Positions 25,009 through 32,931 of a DNA stretch of 64,000 nt are shown piece by piece; within the stretch, counting starts at the first letter, position 1; the number at the start of each line of letters is the position of its first letter. The notes beneath the pieces were generated by a model, which searched no databases, was not told the origin of the DNA, and saw only the letters and a list, made by a program, of their open reading frames with translations. The translations under genes and the position numbers were made by a program. Source of the stretch: PBB1 sp965229345 (GTDB lineage Bacteria; Pseudomonadota; Gammaproteobacteria; Burkholderiales; Burkholderiaceae_C); NCBI GenBank assembly GCA_965229345.1, contig OZ245872.1, positions 2,852,001 to 2,916,000 of the forward strand. Reading direction: 5' to 3'.

Positions 25009-26103
25009 ATGGAACTGCAACACCAAAACGTCCGCACCAGCTTTCGTCAAGCGCGCCAAACAGCACGCTCACGCCACCGCGACATCGCACAGGCGCTCTC
25101 CATCTCCGAAGGTGAGCTGGTCGCGGCGCACTGCGGCCCTTTCGATTCCGGCGAGTCGCCACTGACGGCACGGCGCCTCCGCTCGGAATGGCCACAGATC
25201 GTGACCGCACTCGAAGCCTTGGGCGAGGTCATGGCGCTCACGCGCAACGAGTCCTGCGTCCACGAAAAGGTCGGCATGTACTCGAACATCAGCGTCAACG
25301 GTCCCAGCCACCATCAAGTGGGTCTGGTGCTCGGCGGCGCGATCGACCTGCGGATTTTCTACGGCCGCTGGGCACACGGCTTCGCGGTGGAAGAGCGCCT
25401 GGCCGACGGCGCGACACAGCGCAGCCTGCAGTTCTTCGATGCGCAGGGCCATGCCATCCACAAGGTGTTCATGAAGCCGATGAGCAAAGTCGCGGCCTTC
25501 TTCGATCTGATCGAGCAGTTCTCCGCCTCACAGGTGTCGGCCGGTATCGCCACCGCCGCGCCGGAGCCGATCAAACCCGAGACGCCCGATGCCGAGATCG
25601 ACGTGGCGGGCTTCAGGCAGTCCTGGTCCTCGATGCGAGACACGCACGAGTTCTTCGGCCTGCTGAAGAAGTTCGGCGTCAGCCGCACCCAAGGCTTGCG
25701 CTTGGCAGACCCGTCGTTCGTGCACCCGGTGCCGGCAGCCAGCGCGCAGGAAGTACTCAACCGTGCCGCGCAGGAAGGCGTGTCCATCATGGTCTTCGTC
25801 GGCAACCCCGGGATGATCCAGATCCACGGCGGCCCGGTGCAACGCGTCGAAGTGATGGGGCCGTGGCTCAACGTGCTCGACCCCGGCTTCAACCTGCACT
25901 TGCGCGAAGACCACATAGCCAAGGCTTGGCTGGTCAAGAAGCCCACCAGCGACGGCCTCGTGCATTCGCTCGAACTCTTCGACGCCGCGGGCGAGACCAT
26001 TGCGATGTTCTTCGGCGAACGCAAGCCCGGCCAGGCCGAACGCTGCGACTGGCGCAACCTGCTGGCGTCGCTCAGCCCGGAGGTCGAGGCATGCGTGAGC
26101 TGA
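25009..26103 (+). CDS. hmuS: Heme-degrading/trafficking factor HmuS (HemS/ChuX family)
   Basis: This 364-residue cytoplasmic protein has two HemS/ChuX repeats (about residues 30-180 and 200-355). Both contain the conserved pattern of a GNPGMIQIHGGPV-like strand followed by LNVLDPGFNLHLRED; the first copy has NGPSHHQVGLVLGGAIDLR. MRDTHEFFGLLKKFGVSRTQ in the second half includes the likely axial heme histidine. It stores heme or passes it on for degradation after HmuTUV import. Its last 13 bases overlap hmuT. Confidence 0.92.
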   Translation: MELQHQNVRTSFRQARQTARSRHRDIAQALSISEGELVAAHCGPFDSGESPLTARRLRSEWPQIVTALEALGEVMALTRNESCVHEKVGMYSNISVNGPSHHQVGLVLGGAIDLRIFYGRWAHGFAVEERLADGATQRSLQFFDAQGHAIHKVFMKPMSKVAAFFDLIEQFSASQVSAGIATAAPEPIKPETPDAEIDVAGFRQSWSSMRDTHEFFGLLKKFGVSRTQGLRLADPSFVHPVPAASAQEVLNRAAQEGVSIMVFVGNPGMIQIHGGPVQRVEVMGPWLNVLDPGFNLHLREDHIAKAWLVKKPTSDGLVHSLELFDAAGETIAMFFGERKPGQAERCDWRNLLASLSPEVEACVS

Positions 26104-26996
26104 ACGACCCGCACCGCAGGCAACTGCTGGCCGGTGTTGCAGCGCTGGCCGCGATCTCGGCCCTGAGCAATCGCCCGGTCCTCGCGGCCGGCGCGCCGCG
26201 CATCGTCAGCGTTGGTGGCGCCATCACCGAGACGCTGTTCGCACTTGGCGCCCAAGCCGATCTGGTCGGTGTGGACACGACTTCCTTCTACCCCGAGGCC
26301 GCGAAGAAGCTGCCCAGCGTGGGCTACCAGCGCACGCTGTCGGCCGAAGGCGTGCTGTCGCTGGCCCCCACCCTGCTGGTGGCCACCGAAGACGCTGGCC
26401 CACCGGCGGTGCTGCGCCAGATCGAAGCGGCCCGCGTGCCGATTCACATTCTCGACTCCGGCCACAGCATCGAAGGGGTGATCGCGCGCATGCAGCGCCT
26501 GGCCGAGTTGACCGGCCGCGCGGCGGCGGGCGCGGCCCTGGTCGATCAGTTGCGCGACAACTGGAACATTGCCCGCAACCGCGTGGCATCGCTGCAGCCC
26601 AAGGATCTCTCGAAGCGGCCTCGTGTGATGTTCGTGATGGCGCAGTCGATCAACCAATTGCGCGTGGCTGGCCAGCGTACCGGCGCAGACACCTTGATCG
26701 CTTATGCCGGTGCGCGCAACGCCTTCGCCGCTTTCGAAGGCTACAAGCCGCTGACACCCGAAGCTGCCGTCGCTGCCGCGCCGGATGTGATCGTCGCCAC
26801 CGATCAGGGGCTGGCCGCAGTGGGCGGTGTGGCCGGCCTGCTGCAGGCGCCAGGGCTCGCACAAACGCCGGCAGGCCGTGCCCGGCGCGTGGTCAGCGTC
26901 GAGATCCTTCTGGCGCTCGGCTTCGGCCCTCGTCTGCCACTGGCGGTGAGCACGCTGGCCGAGGCGTTGTACGCGCCGCGAACCACCACATCTTGA
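26091..26996 (+). CDS. hmuT: Periplasmic heme-binding protein HmuT
   Basis: This 301-residue class III periplasmic binding protein captures heme for HmuUV. Its N-terminus (HRRQLLAGVAALAAISAL) is a signal peptide with a twin-arginine-like RRQLLAG. IVSVGGAITETLFALGAQ starts the mature fold, and SVGYQRTLSAEGVLSLAPT holds the tyrosine expected to ligate heme in HmuT/PhuT. The ATG at 26091 overlaps the end of hmuS, implying coupling. hmuU begins ten bases downstream. Confidence 0.92.
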   Translation: MRELNDPHRRQLLAGVAALAAISALSNRPVLAAGAPRIVSVGGAITETLFALGAQADLVGVDTTSFYPEAAKKLPSVGYQRTLSAEGVLSLAPTLLVATEDAGPPAVLRQIEAARVPIHILDSGHSIEGVIARMQRLAELTGRAAAGAALVDQLRDNWNIARNRVASLQPKDLSKRPRVMFVMAQSINQLRVAGQRTGADTLIAYAGARNAFAAFEGYKPLTPEAAVAAAPDVIVATDQGLAAVGGVAGLLQAPGLAQTPAGRARRVVSVEILLALGFGPRLPLAVSTLAEALYAPRTTTS

Positions 26997-27005
26997 ACCG
27001 GATCA

Positions 27006-28094
27006 ATGGACAAGGTCGTGCTGACCCCGCTGCGCCGCCCTGGTATCTTGGGCACGGCTGTGCCTGGTACACGGCACCCAGGCACCTGGTTGCTGCTGGC
27101 ATTGCTGGCCGGGCTGGTGCTGGCGGTTCAGTTCGGCGCCGTGCCCGTGGCTTGGCGCGACTGGCTTGCGCCATTCACGTCGCAACGCAGCGACACGCCG
27201 CTGTCGGGCGGTGCCTACGTGCTGTGGGAATTGCGCCTGCCGCGCACGCTGCTGGCCGCCGCCGTGGGTGCCGCGCTCGGCTTGGCGGGTGCGCTGGCAC
27301 AGGGCCTGTTCCGCAATCCCATGGCCGACCCCACGTTGCTCGGCGTGACCAGCGGCGCAGCCTGCGCGGCAGCGCTGGTGCTCACGGTGTTCTCCAGCAT
27401 GCACCTGGCGCTACCGCCGGTTTGGCGGCTGTGGGTGCTGCCGGCCAGCACGTTTGCCGGCGCGCTGGCCGTGTGCTGGGCGCTGGACCGCATGGCGCGC
27501 TGGCTCACGCCGGGTTCGGTAGCGGGGTTACTGCTCACCGGCCTGGCGCTGCAGGCGATCACGATGGCGGTGGTAGGCCTGTGCACCTACGTCGCCACCG
27601 ACGAGCAATTGCGCAGCCTCACGTTCTGGACACTCGGCTCGCTGGCCGGCGCGAACTGGCCGGTGGTGGCCGTGATGGGCACGGCGCTCGGCATCGTGGC
27701 CTTGCGCACCGGCGCGCTGGCACGCGCCCTCAACGCGCTCGCGCTTGGCGAGGCGGCGGCCGGCCATGTGGGAATCGACGTACAGCGCCTGCGCGGCCAG
27801 ACCATCGTCGTCGTGGCCTTGCTGTCGGCGCTGGCGGTGGCGTGGTGCGGCGTGATCGGCTTCATCGGGCTGATGGCCCCTCACCTGGTGCGCGTGGCGG
27901 TCGGCCCTGATCAGCGGCATGTGCTGCCTCTGTCCTTGGGCACCGGAGCCCTGCTGCTGCTGGCGGCCGACACCGTGGCGCGCACGGTGGCCATCCCTGC
28001 CGAGATTCCGGTGGGCATCTTCACCGCACTGATCGGCGCGCCATTGTTCCTCGTGATGCTGCGCAGCGCCACTCGCGCCCAAGGCAGCGTATGA
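27006..28094 (+). CDS. hmuU: Heme ABC transporter permease HmuU (FecCD family)
   Basis: This 362-residue inner-membrane permease belongs to the FecCD/BtuC family. It has about ten hydrophobic helices; LWELRLPRTLLAAAVGAALG and GLFRNPMADPTLLGVTSG are the usual N-terminal motifs, and AWCGVIGFIGLMAPHLVR is the coupling-helix region that contacts the ATPase. The C-terminal RTVAIPAEIPVGIFTALIG matches too. It forms a heme importer with HmuT and HmuV. Confidence 0.95.
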   Translation: MDKVVLTPLRRPGILGTAVPGTRHPGTWLLLALLAGLVLAVQFGAVPVAWRDWLAPFTSQRSDTPLSGGAYVLWELRLPRTLLAAAVGAALGLAGALAQGLFRNPMADPTLLGVTSGAACAAALVLTVFSSMHLALPPVWRLWVLPASTFAGALAVCWALDRMARWLTPGSVAGLLLTGLALQAITMAVVGLCTYVATDEQLRSLTFWTLGSLAGANWPVVAVMGTALGIVALRTGALARALNALALGEAAAGHVGIDVQRLRGQTIVVVALLSALAVAWCGVIGFIGLMAPHLVRVAVGPDQRHVLPLSLGTGALLLLAADTVARTVAIPAEIPVGIFTALIGAPLFLVMLRSATRAQGSV

Positions 28095-28095
28095 G

Positions 28096-28158
28096 CGCGC
28101 CGGGCCGCCCCAAGTGCTCATGCTCCCGCCTGGCGGGTCCGGCCGCAGGCCGAAGGGT
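28096..28158. repeat. GGGCCGCCCCAAG-type intergenic repeat between hmuU and hmuV
   Basis: The gap contains CGCCGGGCCGCCCCAAG followed by GC-rich self-complementary sequence ending in GCCGAAGGGTG. I recall similar GGGCCGCCCCAAG elements scattered between genes in Comamonadaceae. Here it seems to have displaced the usual close hmuU-hmuV junction and supplies the AAGGG used as hmuV ribosome-binding site. The family assignment is from memory. Confidence 0.4.
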
Positions 28159-28164
28159 GCACAC

Positions 28165-29091
28165 ATGAGCGAATCGTTTGCCGACCGCCTGCCGCCCGAA
28201 ATGTCTTTTTCAGAACTTGAACCTATGGTCGGTGACCCTGTTGTGCGTTCCGCCTTCGATGCGGGCGCGGATGTCGAGCCCTGCATCAGAAGCAAGGTGC
28301 TCAAGCTGCGCGCCGCCCTCACTCGCCTGCGCGGTCACCGCATCGGCCCGTTCGACCTGCAGGTCGCACCCGGCGAACGCATCGCGATCCTCGGCCCCAG
28401 CGGCGCCGGCAAGTCCACGCTGTTGCGCTTGATGGCAGGCGAGCGTGCACCACACGAAGGCACCGTGTCGCTCGACGGGCGCGCCCTGTCGCGCAGCCCG
28501 CAGGGCTGGCCACTGCCCGCGCTGGCGCGCCGCCGCGCGGTGCTGCCGCAGTCGCACACGGTGGCCTTCGGACTGCCGGTGGAACTGGTGGTGGCGCTGG
28601 GCCGCGTCGCACGCGAACCCGACCCCGAACAGCCGCGAATGGTCAGCGCTGCATTGCAGTTGGCGCACGCAGCTCACCTCGCAGGCCGCCGCTTCGACAC
28701 GCTGTCTGGCGGCGAGCAGGCGCGTGTGCAGCTTGCCCGAGTCTTCGCGCAGCTTTGGGACGAACACGAATCCTTGGTGCTGGTGGACGAACCACTGGCC
28801 GCACTCGACCCGGGGCTGCAGTTCGAATTGATGGACGCGTTACAGCAATTCACTCGCGAGCGCGGCCACACGCTGGTCGCGGTGTTGCACGACATCAACC
28901 AGGCGCTGGCCGGCTTCGACCGCCTGTGGCTGTTGCAGCACGGCCAGCTCATCGCCAACCTGCCCAGCGGCCGCGCGGCCGTGAGGCATCTCGAAGCGCT
29001 GTACGGCATTGCACTGCACTGCGTCGAAGACACCGACGGCGCCTTGGCCGTCGTGCCGATGCGCCGCGCCGCCATCGCTGCGGCGGCATGA
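28165..29091 (+). CDS. hmuV: Heme ABC transporter ATP-binding protein HmuV
   Basis: This 308-residue ATPase powers HmuU. Walker A is ILGPSGAGKSTLLRL, the Q-loop region is LPQSHTVAFGLPVE, the signature is TLSGGEQARVQLARV, Walker B is LVLVDEPLAALD and the switch histidine lies in AVLHDINQAL. About 45 residues precede the normal ABC N-terminus and match nothing I know; the ATG at 28165 has AAGGG seven bases ahead, while internal ATGs at 28201 and 28225 lack a good site. The intergenic repeat lies just upstream. Confidence 0.9.
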   Translation: MSESFADRLPPEMSFSELEPMVGDPVVRSAFDAGADVEPCIRSKVLKLRAALTRLRGHRIGPFDLQVAPGERIAILGPSGAGKSTLLRLMAGERAPHEGTVSLDGRALSRSPQGWPLPALARRRAVLPQSHTVAFGLPVELVVALGRVAREPDPEQPRMVSAALQLAHAAHLAGRRFDTLSGGEQARVQLARVFAQLWDEHESLVLVDEPLAALDPGLQFELMDALQQFTRERGHTLVAVLHDINQALAGFDRLWLLQHGQLIANLPSGRAAVRHLEALYGIALHCVEDTDGALAVVPMRRAAIAAAA

Positions 29092-29101
29092 CCGTGCCCG
29101 C

Positions 29102-29731
29102 ATGAACATCACCGCCGCCACCCTGATGACCCTGCAGTCCTACAGCCTCAGTCGGCGTGTGCAAAAGCAGAAGATGATCCGCCACCGCCGCGAGCGCAGC
29201 CTGGCCCTCGGCCCCTGCATGCGCCTGCAGTTCGAAGATGAACTGACCATCCGCTACCAGATCCAGGAGGTGCTGCATGCCGAGCGCGGCGCCAGCCAGG
29301 AGGCCATGCAGCACGAGATCGATACCTATGCCCACTTGGTGCCCGACGGCACGAACTGGAAGGCCACGCTGCTGATCGAGCTGCCCGACGCTGCCGAACG
29401 CCAACGTGAGTTACCGCAGCTCAATGAAGCCGCGCGCCGCGTCTACGTGGACGTGCCGCGTCACGGCCGCATCTTCGCGCTGGCCAACGAAGACCAGCCA
29501 GATCGTCATCTGACCCGGCTCTCGGCGGTGCACTTCCTGCGCTTCCAGTTGCCTGAGTCGCTGCGCGTCGCGCTGGTCGGCGGCGCTACCGCCACGATCG
29601 GTTGCGCGCACGACCAGTATGAGTTCCGCCGCGTGATCCCGCCCGCCACCATCGAACGGCTGCGCCGCGACCTGGTGGTCTCAACACACAAGCTGGACAC
29701 CGTCGATGCGACGGCCCTGCTCGATCGCTGA
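29102..29731 (+). CDS. DUF3501 family protein
   Basis: This 209-residue cytoplasmic protein matches DUF3501, a family often beside rubrerythrin, Fe-S or iron-stress genes. The N-terminus (LQSYSLSRRVQKQKMIRHRR) and the segments GPCMRLQFEDELTIRYQIQE and VHFLRFQLP are typical. No catalytic motif is apparent. It begins ten bases after hmuV and is probably co-transcribed, so a role in iron or peroxide stress is suggested by context only. Confidence 0.8.
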   Translation: MNITAATLMTLQSYSLSRRVQKQKMIRHRRERSLALGPCMRLQFEDELTIRYQIQEVLHAERGASQEAMQHEIDTYAHLVPDGTNWKATLLIELPDAAERQRELPQLNEAARRVYVDVPRHGRIFALANEDQPDRHLTRLSAVHFLRFQLPESLRVALVGGATATIGCAHDQYEFRRVIPPATIERLRRDLVVSTHKLDTVDATALLDR

Positions 29732-29763
29732 CCCACATCGACCAATCTGACAAGGCGCCTCCC

Positions 29764-30012
29764 ATGCATCAACCCGACACCGAGGACCACGGCCCCTGCC
29801 TGACGATCGCCCACACCGATTTCGGGGCCGTGACGATGTGCTCCTGCGGCGTGCTCACCGTCACCTTGCAATACCTCAGCCTGCGCTTCGAGCCGGCTGC
29901 GTTCCGCGAACTGCAAGGCCTGCTCGCCCTCGCCCAGCATCGCCTCGACGGTGACCCCGCCTTGGCCTGTCTGCAAGCCCCCTCATCCATCGACGCACCA
30001 CCGGTGCACTGA
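29764..30012 (+). CDS. Small protein of unknown function after DUF3501
   Basis: This 82-residue protein is not one I recognise. It has a histidine/aspartate-rich start (MHQPDTEDHGPC), a CSCG motif near residue 26 inside two likely beta strands (FGAVTMCSCGVLTVTLQYLSL), and an alpha-helical second half. The pattern suggests a compact soluble domain, perhaps metal-binding. It stands 32 bases after DUF3501 and 15 before DUF2325, in the same direction, so the three are probably one transcript. Confidence 0.6.
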   Translation: MHQPDTEDHGPCLTIAHTDFGAVTMCSCGVLTVTLQYLSLRFEPAAFRELQGLLALAQHRLDGDPALACLQAPSSIDAPPVH

Positions 30013-30027
30013 ACGGGAGTGATCGCC

Positions 30028-31299
30028 ATGTGCCTACCCGACCCCAACCAGCTCGAAACCCTGGTGCGCCAAGCCACCGCAGGTACCGGCGCCACGGTGC
30101 TGCGCATCGAACCCCCCGCTCAGGGTTCGCGCCGACGCCGGCTGTGGGAGCTGGACAGCCACGCACATTGCCCGGTGCTGGGCGTGTGCATGCCCATTGC
30201 CGCGTTGCGCAAGGTGGTCAACAAGGTGCTGGGCGGCCAGGCCGTGGCCGACGACTACGACCTGCACTGCGGCGCCGTTGCCGATTGCAAGTACCGCAGC
30301 CCCATCGCCGAAGCCATGCAGCGCGAGCTGGACCGGCGCTACATGCAGCCCCTGCGGGAGGCGGCCAAAGCCAAGACCACCGAAGCGCTGGCCGCATGGT
30401 GGGAAGAAGCCTTGCGCGGCCAGGACCTCGCCGGCCCGCTGTGGGCCACCCTCACCCACGCGCGCTGCACCCCCGCTCTGGCGCAGCGCGTGGAGGGCGC
30501 TGTGCACATGCTGCAGCACCAGGTCGGCATGGCCGTGCGCATGGACGTCAACCGCTTCGACGCGTTGCTCGACGAAAACGCCGTGCTGGCACGCGAACTC
30601 GCCGCCGTGCAACAGCGCAGCACACGCCAGACCGAAGAGCACACGCGGCGCACCGAGGTGCTGCAAAGCGTCGTCGTGCAAATACGCGCCCAGCTCATCG
30701 GCCGCGACACCACCGTTGCCGCGCTGCAAGATTACCTGCAGACACTGGAAGCCGCCTCGCCCGGCTTGAAGAGCCGTTTCGAGCTGGCCCGCGAAAGCGA
30801 GCGCCTGGTCGAGCGCAACCACGACCTGCAGCGCGGCCTGTTGCACTCGCAGCAGGAAACCGAGCGCCTGCGTCGTCGCGTGGACGAACTTGGCGCCGAG
30901 CTGCAAAGCCGCGCCGGTGTACTCGCCGAGCCCGACGAAACATCCGCAGCCGGGGTTGAAGGTGCCACCCGCCTGGACGATCAGTCCGTGCTCTGCGTGG
31001 GCGGCCGGCCGTCCAGCGTGCCCATCTATCGCCAACTGATCGAAGGCACCGGCGGGCGCTTCCTGCACCACGACGGCGGTGAAGAAGATAGCGACGCCAA
31101 GCTCGATGCCATGGTGGCCGCCGCCGACCTGGTGATCTGCCAGACCGGCTGCATCAGCCACAACGCCTACTGGCGCGTGAAGGACCACTGCAAGCGCACC
31201 GGCAAACGCTGCGTCTTCGTCGAAAGCCCCAGCAGCGCCGGCCTCAAGCGCGCACTGCTGATGCTGGTGCCAGCCCCCGTGAACGAAACCACCCTGTGA
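30028..31299 (+). CDS. DUF2325 coiled-coil protein
   Basis: This 423-residue protein ends in a DUF2325 domain (residues about 325-415): SVLCVGGRPSSVPIYRQLIE, LVICQTGCISHNAYWRVKDH and KRCVFVESPSSAGLKRAL. A long coiled coil lies between about residues 185 and 300. The N-terminal 130 residues contain HCPVLGVCMP and YDLHCGAVADCKYRS, with conserved-looking cysteines that may bind metal. The ATG at 30028 has GGGAG eight bases ahead and is preferred over the GTG at 30019. The function is unknown. Confidence 0.8.
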   Translation: MCLPDPNQLETLVRQATAGTGATVLRIEPPAQGSRRRRLWELDSHAHCPVLGVCMPIAALRKVVNKVLGGQAVADDYDLHCGAVADCKYRSPIAEAMQRELDRRYMQPLREAAKAKTTEALAAWWEEALRGQDLAGPLWATLTHARCTPALAQRVEGAVHMLQHQVGMAVRMDVNRFDALLDENAVLARELAAVQQRSTRQTEEHTRRTEVLQSVVVQIRAQLIGRDTTVAALQDYLQTLEAASPGLKSRFELARESERLVERNHDLQRGLLHSQQETERLRRRVDELGAELQSRAGVLAEPDETSAAGVEGATRLDDQSVLCVGGRPSSVPIYRQLIEGTGGRFLHHDGGEEDSDAKLDAMVAAADLVICQTGCISHNAYWRVKDHCKRTGKRCVFVESPSSAGLKRALLMLVPAPVNETTL

Positions 31300-31331
31300 C
31301 CCAACCCACTTCCATACGAAAGAACGCACCC

Positions 31332-31880
31332 ATGAAAACCATCGGCGACAAGCTCGAAGCCTTCAGCGTCACTGGCGTCAAACCCGGTTTCAACCAGCAT
31401 GAAGAGAACGGCGTCTCGGCCTTCGAGCCCATCGATGAGAAGAGCTTCGCCGGCAAGTGGAAGGTTATCTACTTCTGGCCCAAGGACTTCACCTTCGTTT
31501 GCCCCACCGAGATCAGCGGCTTCGACAAGCTGGCCAAGCAGTTCGAGGAACGCGACGCGGTGCTGCTGGGTGGCTCCACCGACAACGAGTTCTGCAAGCT
31601 CGGCTGGCGGCGCGACCACAAGGATCTGAGCAAGCTCGGGCACTGGAGCTTTGCCGATGTGACCGGCTCGCTGGTCGATCAACTCGGTGTACGCGATCAG
31701 TCCGCCGGAGTGGCGCTGCGCGCCACCTTCATCGTCGATCCCGACAACACCATCCAGCACGTCAGCGTCAACAACCTCAACGTCGGCCGCAACCCGGAAG
31801 AAGTGCTGCGCATCCTCGACGGGTTGCAGACCGACGAACTGTGCCCATGCAACCGTGCCATGGGCGGCGCCACGCTGTGA
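31332..31880 (+). CDS. ahpC: Peroxiredoxin, AhpC/TSA family
   Basis: This 182-residue two-cysteine peroxiredoxin reduces hydrogen and organic peroxides. The peroxidatic cysteine is in FWPKDFTFVCPTEISGFDK (near residue 58) and the C-terminal resolving region is TDELCPCNRAMGG. The nearest subfamily seems to be the AhpD-dependent AhpC (AhpE-like) found in actinobacteria and many betaproteobacteria; ahpD two genes downstream supports this. Its TGA overlaps the GTG of the next gene. Peroxide defence beside heme uptake makes physiological sense. Confidence 0.93.
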   Translation: MKTIGDKLEAFSVTGVKPGFNQHEENGVSAFEPIDEKSFAGKWKVIYFWPKDFTFVCPTEISGFDKLAKQFEERDAVLLGGSTDNEFCKLGWRRDHKDLSKLGHWSFADVTGSLVDQLGVRDQSAGVALRATFIVDPDNTIQHVSVNNLNVGRNPEEVLRILDGLQTDELCPCNRAMGGATL

Positions 31881-32332
31881 CGCCGCAGCAGACCCAAGCC
31901 GCCGCCCTGCTGCGTCGCTGGGACCGCATCGGCGTCGGCATCCGTTGCGCCTACAACCCGGCGCTGCCCGCCGTGATCCGGCACTACCTGGATGCAGGCC
32001 GCCAGGTGATTGCTGCCGGCGTGCTGCCTGAGCTACCGGTACAGCAACGCTTGCTCACCGTGCTGCTGCAGACCGCGCACGACGAGGCCCTGCCCTGGTT
32101 CTGGCGCAGCGTGTGCCTGGAGCACACGGCGTTGCCACTGGCACGCCTCACTTCGCTGCTCAAACTCCACGACCCGATCGCCTGCCACGCACTGGAATGC
32201 GCAGTACAGGCAACTCAAGATGTCATTGCCGCCACGCAACCGAGGACGACTTCGACAGCGATGGCCTGCGCACGCTTGGCAGTCACGCTAGCTCCGTCAA
32301 CGGGTGCCGCGACTCAGCGGCGCGACGCATGA
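31877..32332 (+). CDS. Unknown protein translationally coupled between ahpC and ahpD
   Basis: I do not recognise this 151-residue protein. It starts with GTG inside the ahpC stop (GTGA) and ends inside the ahpD start (ATGA), so it is tightly coupled to both. It is mostly alpha-helical (QQTQAAALLRRWDRIGVGIR; ELPVQQRLLTVLLQTAHDEA) with two cysteines, one in LHDPIACHALECAV. No signal peptide is seen. Its position suggests an accessory function in the AhpC/AhpD peroxide system. Confidence 0.7.
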   Translation: MTPQQTQAAALLRRWDRIGVGIRCAYNPALPAVIRHYLDAGRQVIAAGVLPELPVQQRLLTVLLQTAHDEALPWFWRSVCLEHTALPLARLTSLLKLHDPIACHALECAVQATQDVIAATQPRTTSTAMACARLAVTLAPSTGAATQRRDA

Positions 32333-32862
32333 AGACATTGCAGGACCTGCGCGATTCCCTGCCCGATTGGGCGAAGGACATCCGCCTGAACCTCGACACC
32401 GTCATCGAGCGCTCGAGCCTGCCGGTGGTCGAAGCCTTGGGCTGCGCGCTGGCCGCAGCTTTCGCGGCACGCAGCCCGGCCCTGGTCGAAGCCTTGCGCG
32501 CCCGGTTGGAACCGCGTGACGCCGAAGCGGCACTCAGTGCCGCCGCACTCATGGGCATGAACAACGCCTGGTATCCATTCGTCGATATGGCGGGCGACGA
32601 AGCATTGAAGACCCTGCGCCCCGAACTGCGCATGAATGCCTACGCCACCCACGGCGGCGTTCCCAAACGCCAGTTCGAGGCCTGCGCCCTCGCCGCCTCC
32701 ATCGTCGGCAAATGCCAGCACTGCGTGCGCTCTCACTTTGGCTCGCTGCAGCAGGAGGGCATGACAACACAGCAACTGCGCGACGTGGGGCGCATCGCGG
32801 CGGTCGTGCACGCGGTCGCCGTCGCATTGGCCGCAATCGGCTCGGAGAGTGCTCGCGGCTGA
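32329..32862 (+). CDS. ahpD: Alkyl hydroperoxide reductase AhpD
   Basis: This 177-residue AhpD/carboxymuconolactone-decarboxylase-family protein carries the redox motif KCQHCVRSHFG (CxxC near residues 131-134) that regenerates AhpC, usually with lipoamide as electron source. The N-terminus LRDSLPDWAKDIRLNLDTV is typical of true AhpD. It is coupled by ATGA overlap to the unknown 151-residue gene, forming an ahpC-x-ahpD unit. A gap of about 70 bases with no clear Fur site separates it from the next receptor gene. Confidence 0.93.
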   Translation: MKTLQDLRDSLPDWAKDIRLNLDTVIERSSLPVVEALGCALAAAFAARSPALVEALRARLEPRDAEAALSAAALMGMNNAWYPFVDMAGDEALKTLRPELRMNAYATHGGVPKRQFEACALAASIVGKCQHCVRSHFGSLQQEGMTTQQLRDVGRIAAVVHAVAVALAAIGSESARG

Positions 32863-32931
32863 ACCCGCGCCTGCACTCTCGTTTCACCGCAACAGAACTC
32901 CGCCACGAACTCGCCACAGCAACACGAACCG

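Noticed and set aside
28091..28168. A 25-codon frame between hmuU and hmuV ending at the hmuV start
   Set aside because: It is wholly made of the GC-rich intergenic repeat; no independent sign of coding.
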